Positions 6,664 through 14,411 of a DNA stretch of 26,639 nt are shown one piece after another. Source of the stretch: Dehalococcoidia bacterium UBA2158. Its GTDB lineage: Bacteria; Chloroflexota; Dehalococcoidia; Lucifugimonadales; UBA3495. The stretch's first letter is position 1, and each line of letters begins with the position of its first letter. Under the pieces are notes generated by a model. That model saw only the letters and a list, made by a program, of their open reading frames with translations, had not been told where the DNA came from and did not search any database. The stretch lies in contig DCWQ01000035.1 of the NCBI GenBank assembly GCA_002328185.1, positions 9,522-36,160 on the forward strand. The letters are read 5' to 3'. The position numbers were made by a program, and so were the translations under genes.

Positions 6664-7647
6664 TTAATCGATAGTAAGCACGATCTTGCCAAAATTGGCG
6701 TTGGTTTCCATGTAGCGGTGGGCATCGGCGACCTCTTCCAAGGGGAAGGTCCGGTCCACGATAGGCTTCATGCTCCCTGAGGCCAGGTGTGGCAGCACGT
6801 GGCGTTTGAACTGGGCGGTTATGGCCAGTTTTTCTTCGAGGGTGCGGCCTCTTAATCCAGTCCCAGTAACCTGAAGGCGCTTGCCCAACAGTTGGCCCAG
6901 GTCTACCTCAACCCGGGCACCTCCCATCAAACCGACCTCAACCAGCCGCCCCAGTACAGCCATGGATGCGATGTTCTGGTCCCAGTAGGGCCCGCCGATG
7001 AAGTCGATGAGCACGTCCACTCCGGCGCCGCCGGTCTTTTCTTTGACCACGGCGGAGAAGTCTTCATCGTGGTAGTTGATGCCCACGTCCATGCCCAGCT
7101 TGGCCGCGCCGTCCAATTTTTTAGGAGACCCGGCGGTGCCGAAGACGAACGCCCCGGCCTGGTGAGCCAACTGCACTGCGGCAGTGCCAACTCCGCTGCC
7201 CGCGGCATGCACCAGCAGACTCTCGCCCATCTGGAGGTTGCCCCGGTTGAACAAGGCGTCGTAGGCCGTAAAATAAACCTCTGGCGTCGCAGCTGCTTGC
7301 ACGAAGTCCCAGTCAGAGGGCATGGGAATGGCCATGCGGTGATGGGTGATGGTGCGGCTGGCATATCCACCGCCGCCCAGGAGACCGAAAACGCGGTCGC
7401 CTTTGGCCATGCCTACCACCCGTTCCCCGGCCTCAACGACCACTCCGGCAAACTCCAAACCAGGGATATCGGAGGGGCTTCCAGCGGGTGCTGGGTAGTT
7501 TCCCTGGCGCTGAATGATATCGGCGCGGTTCAGGGCGGAGGCCTTGACGTCGACCAGGATGTCTTCGGGGCCGGGGACCGGGTCATCGACCTCCATGATC
7601 CGTAGAACATCGGGGCCGCCCGGCTCGGTGATTACGGCTGCGCGCAT
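6664..7647 (-). CDS. NAD(P)H:quinone oxidoreductase, PIG3/QOR-type zinc-free MDR
   Basis: 327 residues, typical of the quinone oxidoreductase branch of the medium-chain dehydrogenase family. The N-terminus MRAAVITEPGGPDVL and SALNRADIIQRQGNYPAP is strongly like PIG3/TP53I3-type enzymes, whose signature is N-R-A-D-x-x-Q-R-x-G-x-Y. The cofactor loop AAGSGVG is at residues 148-154, in HAAGSGVGTAAVQLAHQAG. There are no zinc-ligand cysteines. The expected reaction is NADPH-dependent reduction of quinones or alpha,beta-unsaturated carbonyls. ATG 7647 has AAGGGA about 7 nt upstream. It is the first gene of a minus-strand cluster with the glycosylase-like gene, the SDR and the esterase, with gaps of roughly 40, 30 and 80 nt. 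Confidence 0.9.
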   Translation of the reverse strand: MRAAVITEPGGPDVLRIMEVDDPVPGPEDILVDVKASALNRADIIQRQGNYPAPAGSPSDIPGLEFAGVVVEAGERVVGMAKGDRVFGLLGGGGYASRTITHHRMAIPMPSDWDFVQAAATPEVYFTAYDALFNRGNLQMGESLLVHAAGSGVGTAAVQLAHQAGAFVFGTAGSPKKLDGAAKLGMDVGINYHDEDFSAVVKEKTGGAGVDVLIDFIGGPYWDQNIASMAVLGRLVEVGLMGGARVEVDLGQLLGKRLQVTGTGLRGRTLEEKLAITAQFKRHVLPHLASGSMKPIVDRTFPLEEVADAHRYMETNANFGKIVLTID

Positions 7648-8096
7648 AGGTAATTCCCTTTGGTGTTTGGTTAGGTTGAACTAGTGCGCCCATCGACGCC
7701 GAAGTAGTTTATCACTGGGGATGGAAGGGCGTGGGTTTCTCTTCTGCTGAAGGGCCGAAATGACGGAGGCAGCAGGCAACGCATTCCGTTCATCCTGAGC
7801 TCTGATCTAAGGTCGAGAGTCTCGGTGGAACCGGGCCTGTCGAAGAACCCAAGTTCTGGCGCATTCATGGTTCGATAGAGCCCACCACGAACGTTCGGTG
7901 GGTCCTACTTTCGCAGAAAGACGTAATGGGATTAAGGGCGTAGGGGCAGGTTTCCAACCTGGCCTGCTCGTTGGAAACCAATCCGTCCGACGAAACTGAC
8001 TCGCGAATTAACGCCAGGCGGTCTCCGGATTAGGAAAATGATCTACGAGAGGCAGGGCGGGTTTCTAACCCGCCCCTACTGTGGTGAAAACAATAT
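7648..8096. repeat. Repeat-rich spacer with several hairpins
   Basis: No gene is seen in this spacer. About 7785-7870 carries, on the minus strand, CTTCGACAGGCCCGG and, about 60 nt later, CTCAGGATGAACGG. These are degraded pieces of the widespread 'CTTCGACAGGCTCAGGATGAACGG' dispersed intergenic repeat. A hairpin follows at 7881-7902 (CCCACC/GGTGGG around the 10-bp palindrome CGAACGTTCG). Two related small hairpins come next, CAGGTT-TCC-AACCTG at 7947-7961 and GGGCGGGTT-TCT-AACCCGCCC at 8055-8075. The region reads as accumulated REP/MITE-like debris between two minus-strand operons. The last hairpin lies 22 nt beyond the Rieske gene stop and may also end its transcript. Confidence 0.6.
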
Positions 8097-9443
8097 CTAA
8101 ACTTTAACGGCCTCGTTGTGGTCGTCGATACGCTGCATCATGTCGATGATGTCCGGCATGGCTGGGCCGTAACGGTCGGCGTCATCGATGCCATATCCCT
8201 TGTGGTAGGCGGAGCGGAAGGTGGCGATCGCGCCGCCGGCGCCAGTAACGGATGAATTACCCTCATCCCAGACTCCGCCGTGGAGCAGGTCGGGCATCGA
8301 AGCGGAGTCCCGAAAGACATTTTTTGGCTCTCCGCCGTCCTCAACGATGCGCATGTTTTCCTCGAATTGGCGACGCATGAACACGATGGGCAGGTCGGTC
8401 CGGCCCAATTGCTCCACGGTCCGGTCCGTTATCTCGCCCTGAGAGACCCAGGCGTGTGCATCCTGGGCCAAGACGAAGTCCCACATCGGCTTGCCGTCTT
8501 CGTCGAAGATCGGGATGTCGTAGTAGGGAACAGACTCTTGGACAGGAGCAGGCACGGCGTCGGGGGCCATGTAGCAGCCGTAGGCGATGTGGTAGGTGTT
8601 GGTGTCGTCGATAGGCACGCGAATCTGGAACTCCTGGCGTACCTGTCCGGGCCCGCCGGTCTGGGTGAAGAAGGGGAATATGACTGTCGAGTGGCGGGAC
8701 TGGCGGTCTTTGTCCGCGCCCAGGGCCTGGGAGTAATTGATCCCTTTCTCCATGCCATATTGGGTCTCATGGGCGTAAAGGGACTCGATGCCTATTCCCA
8801 TTTTTATCCGGGCGTGCAGGGTGGACATCTGCATGTCTTTGGTGCGCTCTTCCAGCTTGCCTTCTCTCTCTAGCATGTATTTGAACATGTAGCCGTGGAG
8901 GTAGACGCTATGCGCCGGATCGCCCGTGTTCTCGTGGCACTGGAGCCAGTTGCATTCTAAAAAAGAAATGCCAATCTGGCGTAAAGCATTGGGCATTACG
9001 AACAGGTCCCAAGGTGCCAGCAGTGGCACCGGCTGCGGACCCATGTAAGCCCAGACAAGACCACCCATCTCACAGACAGGATAGGACGCTATCTTTACCT
9101 GATCCTTGAGTTTATTGGTGGGCGATTCCAACGGCATGTCGATACACTGACCGTCGGGGGCAAACTTCCAGCCGTGGTAACAGCAACGGAGGCCGTCTTC
9201 ATCGGGTATTCCGTACTTCATCATGACCATGCGGTGAGGGCAGCGCTCGCCGACCAGGCCCAGTTCACCATTCCTGGTCATAAAGAGAACGAGGTCCTCT
9301 CCCAGGATACGGATAGACATCACGTCTTCTTCTTTCAATTGGGCCAGAGGGCGAACAGGAATCCAATAGCGGCGCATCAGCTCGCCCATCGGAGTACCGG
9401 GGCCAACTCTGGTAAGCCTATCTTGTGCTTCGGCGGTCAGCAT
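8097..9443 (-). CDS. Rieske aromatic-ring-hydroxylating oxygenase, alpha subunit (phthalate-dioxygenase type)
   Basis: 448 residues, consistent with the one-component-type alpha subunits of phthalate 4,5-dioxygenase and related Rieske oxygenases. The Rieske cluster ligands are Cys68 and His70 (CPHR), then Cys87 and His90 (CCYHGW), 16 residues apart. The mononuclear-iron site is seen in NWLQCHENTGDPAHSVYLHG, with His178 and His183 as ligands and Asp175 as the likely bridging aspartate. It would use electrons from a separate reductase, which is not present in the window, to hydroxylate or O-demethylate an aromatic or other ring compound. ATG 9443 has GGAGGG (9454-9449) 5 nt upstream. It is divergent from the amidase gene across a long spacer that contains an inverted repeat over its probable promoter. 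Confidence 0.92.
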   Translation of the reverse strand: MLTAEAQDRLTRVGPGTPMGELMRRYWIPVRPLAQLKEEDVMSIRILGEDLVLFMTRNGELGLVGERCPHRMVMMKYGIPDEDGLRCCYHGWKFAPDGQCIDMPLESPTNKLKDQVKIASYPVCEMGGLVWAYMGPQPVPLLAPWDLFVMPNALRQIGISFLECNWLQCHENTGDPAHSVYLHGYMFKYMLEREGKLEERTKDMQMSTLHARIKMGIGIESLYAHETQYGMEKGINYSQALGADKDRQSRHSTVIFPFFTQTGGPGQVRQEFQIRVPIDDTNTYHIAYGCYMAPDAVPAPVQESVPYYDIPIFDEDGKPMWDFVLAQDAHAWVSQGEITDRTVEQLGRTDLPIVFMRRQFEENMRIVEDGGEPKNVFRDSASMPDLLHGGVWDEGNSSVTGAGGAIATFRSAYHKGYGIDDADRYGPAMPDIIDMMQRIDDHNEAVKV

Positions 9444-9476
9444 ATCGACCCTCCACTATTGTCCTCGGCAGGTTAG

Positions 9477-9534
9477 GTGAATCTAGCGGATTCCCTCGGC
9501 CGATCAGACGGCGATTAGTATATCGCAGATTCAC
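9477..9534 (-). promoter_or_regulatory. Rieske-gene promoter region with inverted repeat
   Basis: An 8-bp inverted repeat GTGAATCT (9477-9484) and AGATTCAC (9527-9534) brackets a minus-strand -10-like TATACT (9522-9517), 74 nt before ATG 9443. The arrangement would suit a regulator binding site over the promoter. No good -35 is visible. Confidence 0.35.
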
Positions 9535-10030
9535 GTTACGAAGAAAACCGTATGCGGCTAATCCCGTCTAGTTTCTGGTCCTGGTCCTGACCTGAATATG
9601 CTCTATTTAGCTGTGAAAGAAGTGGCCGGCTGTCCATTGGGCGTCACATCGTAGATCGCACATGGTATAGGTCCGCAATCCAAAGTGAACTTCCATTCAC
9701 ACTAACCAAAAATGGCGGCGCAAGGGGTGGGTTTGCTGAGGTCATAGACCAGATTGGTAACATCCATAACGATTTCATATCCTGCTTGCTAAAACTTCAT
9801 AACCATTAAGTTTAGCGCAGCTACTGGGAAGGCCGGCTCCACTGAAGGTGGGTTTCCCTTGATTGGGGTGACGGTGTTCGGTGATTACGACGGATGCGAT
9901 GCCGTAGAATTTCTGCCGCGAACAAGGTAGGCGTTAAAACCGGAGAATAATTACGCTTAACCTCTTACTCATTGCCGCCCTCCGTACATTCGCCCATCCG
10001 TACATTATCCCTACATGCTCGTTATTTTGG
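9535..10030. other. Long intergenic stretch without a recognised gene
   Basis: This is the middle of the 702-nt spacer between the divergent Rieske and amidase genes. I found no coding frame with family resemblance, no tRNA and no riboswitch. The only structure noted is a 10-bp direct repeat TCCGTACATT at 9981-9990 and 9997-10006 (16-nt period, about 1.5 helical turns). Confidence 0.5.
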
Positions 10031-10031
10031 T

Positions 10032-10087
10032 CCCAGGTTTGGTGACAGGCCTGTAAGTTGCCTGGGATATACTTTGGAATGTACTAT
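10032..10087 (+). promoter_or_regulatory. Amidase promoter with nested palindromic operator candidate
   Basis: A perfect 10-bp palindrome ACAGGCCTGT (10045-10054) is nested inside outer arms CCCAGG (10032-10037) and CCTGGG (10061-10066), with centres within about 1 bp of each other. The right outer arm overlaps a -35-like TTGCCT (10058-10063). A -10-like TACTAT (10082-10087) follows after 18 nt. The geometry suggests a repressor operator overlapping the -35 box, about 60-115 nt before the amidase ATG at 10146. Confidence 0.45.
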
Positions 10088-10145
10088 GGTACCCATATGA
10101 GAGCGGTCTGATTCGCAAGCCAAACCTTAACGCCCGAGGTGCCCT

Positions 10146-11348
10146 ATGGCTAGGGCCAAACATCCCCTGGTTGATTCTCTAGACGCCTTTTGCAGCGACA
10201 CTGAAGCCTACCTGGAAGGCAAATCTGGCGGCCCCCTCTACGGACTGACTTTCGCTGCGAAAGACATCTTCGACGTTGAAGGGCATGTCACTGGGGGTGG
10301 CAATCCAGACTGGAAGGCCACTCACTCTCCTGCCGAACATAACGCCTGGATCGTCCAAACCTTGGTGGACGCCGGAGCGACTATGGTCGGCAAGACTCAT
10401 ACCGACGAGTTGACCAGGGGCATCCTGGGTGAGAACGCTCATTACGGCACCCCAATCAACTCCAAAGCGCCTGGCCGAGTACCCGGTGGATCTTCTAGCG
10501 GCTCAGCGGCGGCGGTGGCTGGCGGGCTGGTTGATTTTGCCTTGGGTTCCGACACCGGCGGCTCAGTGCGCATCCCCGCCAGTTTCTGCGGGCTCTATGG
10601 TCTCCGGCCCACTCATGGACGTATCCCATTAGTAGGCATCTTGATGCAGGCGGCCAGTTACGACACCATAGGTTGGTTTACCAGAGATGCCGAGACCTAC
10701 GGTCGAGTTGCTGAAGCCGTGTTTGGGAACGCCATTCCTGACAACAGCCCCAGCCGCGTAGTGATAGCCGAAGACGCCTTCGAAGAAGTAGACCAAGAAG
10801 TCTCAGATGTTTTGCTGCCCGTTGCGGAGAAAATCGCCGCTCTGGCGGGAAGTTCCACCAAAGTACGGCTGGCGCCTAACGGGCTGACGGAATGGGCGGC
10901 GCAGCAGAATATCCTCCAATCGGAAGAAGCCTGGGAATCGGTGAAGGACTGGGTAGACACGGTAAACCCCAGGTTCAGCTTCTGGGTCAGTGCGCGTTAC
11001 TACCTGGCCATCAACTTGACCAAAACGCAGATCAGCGAAGCGGCTCTCGTGAAAGAACAAGTCAGGAACCGGATGGATGAGGTCTTCGCCGATGGAGGGT
11101 TTGTCTGCCTGCCCACGGCGGTGGGCCCTGCACCACTGAGAGGACTACCGGCCTCGGCCAAGAAGGATATCCAGGGGAGGCTGAGCCACCTGACGTGTAT
11201 CGGAGGCACCACAGGTCGGCCCCAATTGAGCCTGCCTCTTGGTGAGTTGAACGGCTTGCCAGTGGGTATATCACTAATGGGAGACCACGGATCAGACGAA
11301 GAACTGATCGGGTTTGCCCAGAAAGTGGAAACTGCGCTGGCGAACTAA
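10146..11348 (+). CDS. Amidase (amidase-signature family)
   Basis: 400 residues, on the short side for the amidase signature (AS) family and similar to indoleacetamide-hydrolase-like members. The catalytic triad is readable: Lys39 (FAAKDIFDVEG), cis-Ser116 in the GGSSSGSA loop, and nucleophile Ser140 in GSDTGGSVRIPASFCGLYG. The serine spacing of 24 residues matches the family. The C-terminal PTAVGPAPLRG and TCIGGTTGRPQLSLPLGELNGLPVGISLMG are also typical of the fold. It hydrolyses a carboxamide to acid plus ammonia; the substrate is unknown. There is no signal peptide. The ribosome binding site is weak (GAGGTG about 5 nt before ATG). It is monocistronic, with no clear terminator after it. Confidence 0.92.
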   Translation: MARAKHPLVDSLDAFCSDTEAYLEGKSGGPLYGLTFAAKDIFDVEGHVTGGGNPDWKATHSPAEHNAWIVQTLVDAGATMVGKTHTDELTRGILGENAHYGTPINSKAPGRVPGGSSSGSAAAVAGGLVDFALGSDTGGSVRIPASFCGLYGLRPTHGRIPLVGILMQAASYDTIGWFTRDAETYGRVAEAVFGNAIPDNSPSRVVIAEDAFEEVDQEVSDVLLPVAEKIAALAGSSTKVRLAPNGLTEWAAQQNILQSEEAWESVKDWVDTVNPRFSFWVSARYYLAINLTKTQISEAALVKEQVRNRMDEVFADGGFVCLPTAVGPAPLRGLPASAKKDIQGRLSHLTCIGGTTGRPQLSLPLGELNGLPVGISLMGDHGSDEELIGFAQKVETALAN

Positions 11349-11824
11349 AGAGAGAATGAAATTGGGTAGCCGTAAATGGTTGCTGCGCATCAAAGACTCT
11401 TGCACAACACGATTCTGAGAATGTGATCAGCGGAGTTCGCGACATCGCCGGCCAATCGGGATTCGACCCAATCCAAGGACTCTCCAAAAAGAATCAACCT
11501 TCCACTAGCAAAAGTATTACCGCGCTTATGTCACGATGCAGTCCATGACCGCCACGGCCTGATTGTACTAAGTGGGCTCCCTCCAACGCCTGAAGAGTTG
11601 GGCTCGAAAGACTACCTGTCTTCCAGTTGCTAATAACGATGGTGGATCGCCTTTGAGGGGCTTGCCTCGTAAATAGGTTGCTATCACGCGTTGCAGCAAC
11701 TGGCCAGGATTTAGACCGCTGAGGACCTCATCGCGACTGAACGCCTATTCGGTGGACAGACGCGACTCTCGCCCATTAATATCTTCTCCAGCCCCCGAAA
11801 CCATGTTGCATGAGGAGAAGTTAA
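11349..11824. other. Intergenic stretch, no gene seen
   Basis: 476 nt between the amidase and alcohol dehydrogenase genes. Open frames here are antisense extensions of amidase shadows with no family resemblance. I saw no terminator, RNA gene or strong promoter. Confidence 0.4.
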
Positions 11825-12910
11825 ATGGTCCATCAGGTTAATGGAGTAGTAGCAGAAACCAAGGGCGCGCCGGTCAAGCTAACCCGGATCCTGGTACCCG
11901 ATCCAGGTCCCGACGAAGCGCTGGTCCGGGTGAAGGCTTGCGGAGTCTGCCATACCGACCTCCATTATCGCGAAGGCGCTATCAACGACGACTTCCCTTT
12001 CTTACTGGGACATGAGGCGTCCGGTACCGTCGAATCAGTGGGCGAAGGGGTTACAAATGTGGCTCCCGGAGACTTCGTAATCATCGCCTGGCGGGCTCCC
12101 TGCGGCACCTGTCGGTCCTGCCAGCGCGGCGCTCCCTGGTACTGCTTCTCCAGCCGAAACGCATCCCAGGCCATGACTCTGACCGACGGTACACCCCTGT
12201 CGCCAGCCTTGGGTATAGGTGCATTCGCAGAGCTGACACTGGTTGACGCTAGGCAGGCGGTCAAAATTTCGCCCCAAGCCAGCCCTGAAGCGGCGGGATT
12301 GGTTGGTTGCGGCATAATGGCAGGACTAGGCGCCGCCATGAATACCGGCAGCGTAGGCCGTGGCGATTCAGTCGCAGTGTTCGGCTGTGGCGGTGTTGGT
12401 AATGCTGCCATTGCCGGGGCTCATCTGGCAGGGGCTCACACCATCATCGGAGTGGACCTAGAGGACCGGAAACTAGCTTGGGCCAAAGAGTTTGGTGCAA
12501 CTCACACCATCAACGCATCGTCCGCCGACCCAGTTCAAGAGATACGCAATATCACTGGCGGAAACGGAGTAAACGTTTCTATAGAAGCCGTGGGCAGTCC
12601 AGTGACCTATGAGCAGGCGTTCTACGCCCGAGACCACGCAGGGACAGTGGTGTTGGTCGGGGTGCCCAGTCCCGACATGAAGATAGAGTTGCCTTTGCTG
12701 GAGATCTTCGGACGGGGCGGGAGTCTGAAATCCTCATGGTATGGCGACTGCCTACCTTCCCGCGATTTCCCGATGCTCATAGACCTATACCTGCAGGGCC
12801 GCCTGGACCTAGATAGATTTGTCTCGGAGACCATCGGCATCGACGAAGTGGAAGAGGCCTTCCACAAGATGGAAAGAGGCGAAGTGCTGCGATCGGTAGT
12901 GGTCTTTTAA
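11825..12910 (+). CDS. Zinc-dependent alcohol dehydrogenase (class III / NDMA-dependent-like MDR)
   Basis: 361 residues of the zinc-containing medium-chain dehydrogenase family. Catalytic-zinc ligands are Cys42 (ACGVCHTDLHY), His63 and Glu64 (GHEASGTV) and Cys162 (GLVGCGIMAG). The structural zinc site is the four cysteines 93, 96, 99 and 107 (CGTCRSCQRGAPWYC). The cofactor loop GCGGVG is at 187-192, with Asp at the end of the next strand (VDLEDRK) favouring NAD(H). The layout is most like class III, mycothiol-linked or NDMA-dependent alcohol dehydrogenases. It would oxidise an alcohol or an aldehyde adduct. ATG 11825 has GAGGAG (11812-11817) about 7 nt upstream. It is monocistronic, and the next gene on the same strand is over 500 nt away. 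Confidence 0.92.
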   Translation: MVHQVNGVVAETKGAPVKLTRILVPDPGPDEALVRVKACGVCHTDLHYREGAINDDFPFLLGHEASGTVESVGEGVTNVAPGDFVIIAWRAPCGTCRSCQRGAPWYCFSSRNASQAMTLTDGTPLSPALGIGAFAELTLVDARQAVKISPQASPEAAGLVGCGIMAGLGAAMNTGSVGRGDSVAVFGCGGVGNAAIAGAHLAGAHTIIGVDLEDRKLAWAKEFGATHTINASSADPVQEIRNITGGNGVNVSIEAVGSPVTYEQAFYARDHAGTVVLVGVPSPDMKIELPLLEIFGRGGSLKSSWYGDCLPSRDFPMLIDLYLQGRLDLDRFVSETIGIDEVEEAFHKMERGEVLRSVVVF

Positions 12911-13424
12911 GGCCTGGAATCATTATTTGCCGACTGTGAGCAGATGGGATTCCTGTGGAGCCATAGACCAATCTCCGTTGTATACGGCGCCAACGCGCTT
13001 GGTCCGCGGTGCCAGGTCCAAACTTCTGATTCTGTGATCAAACAATCTTTTCTCCCACTGGGTTGGAAATCCGAATGTACCGCCATCCGGTAGATATTCT
13101 TTCCCTGTCATCAAAAACCGATACTATCAAACCCGCAACCTCGCCGCTGAATCCATGGTAATCAGCAAGTTGTCGCGGGTGTCCATTATGCTGCCTTATC
13201 CCGGACCTTTTGACTTGACCAAAAAGGCCATTAGGGACTTTGCCTTCGTGGAATCTGATGGCGTCGCCACCGACGTAGCACCGGTCAAATAGGTGGAAGG
13301 CGGCACCGTTTTTGCCAAATCGCTGCCCGCCAAGTAGGTATCGCTGCATGGCGACTTCCAGGTGCTATACTTGCCTCACTTTGGCTGGCGGCCACCGCAA
13401 CTGCCAAATTTATGAGAGGTAACG
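12911..13424. other. Intergenic stretch with overlapping open frames, possibly gene remnant
   Basis: 514 nt between the alcohol dehydrogenase and the F420-type monooxygenase. On the minus strand one frame is open at 13349-13038 (103 codons from ATG) and a second at 13114-12923. They overlap by about 77 nt and could be two pieces of one frameshifted gene. Neither resembles a family I know, and codon bias is not convincing. I leave this uncalled as a gene. Confidence 0.3.
13363..13371 (+). promoter_or_regulatory. Putative extended -10 promoter of the F420-type monooxygenase
   Basis: TGC-TATACT (13363-13371) is a TGn extended -10 element, about 54 nt before ATG 13425. There is no clear -35 box. 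Confidence 0.45.
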
Positions 13425-14270
13425 ATGGATTTCGGCGCTATGATGTTCTCGACGGATTACTCCATTCGACCCGATGATCTGGCCAAGATGCTGGAGGATC
13501 GTGGCTTTGAGTCTATGTGGGTCCCGGAACATACACACATTCCGGCGGATCGAACGAGTCCTTGGCCCGGTGGCCCCGATCTGCCCAAGGACTACTGGCA
13601 TACCTACGACCCATTCGTGGCGCTCACCGCGGCCGCCGGCGTGACCAATGACCTCAAGCTGGGGACAGGCATCTGCCTAATGATTGAGCGCGACCCCATC
13701 ACGACGGCCAAGGAGATCGCTAGTTTGGATATGCTGTCTAGAGGCCGGTTTATCTTCGGCGTGGGCGGGGGCTGGAACGCGGAAGAAATGCGGAATCACG
13801 GCACTAATTTCAAGCGCCGCTGGAGAATCCTCCGGGAAAACATCCTGGCGATGAAGGAAATCTGGACCAAAGAAGAGCCGGAATTTCACGGCGATCACGT
13901 GAATTTTGACAAAATGTGGGCGTATCCCAAGCCTGTCCAACGGCCTCACCCGCCCATCCTAATGGGCGGCGACGGCCCCACAACCTTCGACCGAGTTATT
14001 GACTACTGCGATGGCTGGATGCCAATCGGCAGCAGAAGCTCAGGCGGACCTAGTCTCGCGGAGAAGATCGTTTTGTTGAAACGGCAGGCTGAGGATGCAG
14101 GTCGGGATCCAGACTCTTTAAACATCACCAGCTTCGGATTACGCCCGGACCAGGAATTAATCTCCCGTTTGGATGAAGCCGGGGTTGACCGCGTCATCTT
14201 CACTTTGCCATCAGAAGAGCGCGAGTCCGTTACGCCGCTAATCGACGAATGCGCCAAGCTTATCTCTTAG
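13425..14270 (+). CDS. LLM-class F420-dependent oxidoreductase
   Basis: 281 residues, typical of short LLM-class F420-dependent oxidoreductases (the TIGR03619-like group). Recognisable features are the start MDFGAMMFSTDYSIRPDDLA and the segment GFESMWVPEHTHIPADRTSPWPGG. These are followed by LKLGTGICLMIERDPITTAKEIASLD and GRFIFGVGGGWNAEEMRNHG, the flavin/F420 phosphate site. The late barrel motif HPPILMGGDGPTTFDRVIDYCDGWMP is also present. Members transfer hydride from reduced F420 or flavin to diverse substrates. ATG 13425 has GAGAGG (13413-13418) about 6 nt upstream. It is unrelated in detail to the other two LLM genes here, so it represents a separate subfamily. It is convergent with the MFS gene at 14412. 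Confidence 0.9.
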   Translation: MDFGAMMFSTDYSIRPDDLAKMLEDRGFESMWVPEHTHIPADRTSPWPGGPDLPKDYWHTYDPFVALTAAAGVTNDLKLGTGICLMIERDPITTAKEIASLDMLSRGRFIFGVGGGWNAEEMRNHGTNFKRRWRILRENILAMKEIWTKEEPEFHGDHVNFDKMWAYPKPVQRPHPPILMGGDGPTTFDRVIDYCDGWMPIGSRSSGGPSLAEKIVLLKRQAEDAGRDPDSLNITSFGLRPDQELISRLDEAGVDRVIFTLPSEERESVTPLIDECAKLIS

Positions 14271-14294
14271 GCTCAAAAATCCAGGCCTAGCGTT

Positions 14295-14312
14295 GGTCTG
14301 CCATCGCAGACC
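14295..14312. terminator. Hairpin between convergent genes
   Basis: A perfect 7-bp stem GGTCTGC (14295-14301) and GCAGACC (14306-14312) with loop CATC lies 25 nt after the stop of the F420-type gene. There is no T-run on the plus strand (GAAAAGG follows), so termination efficiency is uncertain. Confidence 0.4.
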
Positions 14313-14411
14313 GAAAAGGCCCGCCAGGCTCCCCTATTAGGCATCCGCCGACCTTTTACATTTGAGCCAGTAATGTTGACAATCCTAGTCGCATTGCCGG
14401 CACTTTGATTC

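Noticed and set aside
6892..7605. 237-codon open frame on the plus strand
   Set aside because: Antisense shadow of the quinone oxidoreductase.
8280..8873. 197-codon open frame on the plus strand
   Set aside because: Antisense shadow of the Rieske oxygenase.
11062..11487. 141-codon open frame on the minus strand running out of the amidase into the spacer
   Set aside because: Mostly antisense to the amidase C-terminus, with a Ser/Pro/Arg-rich shadow composition.
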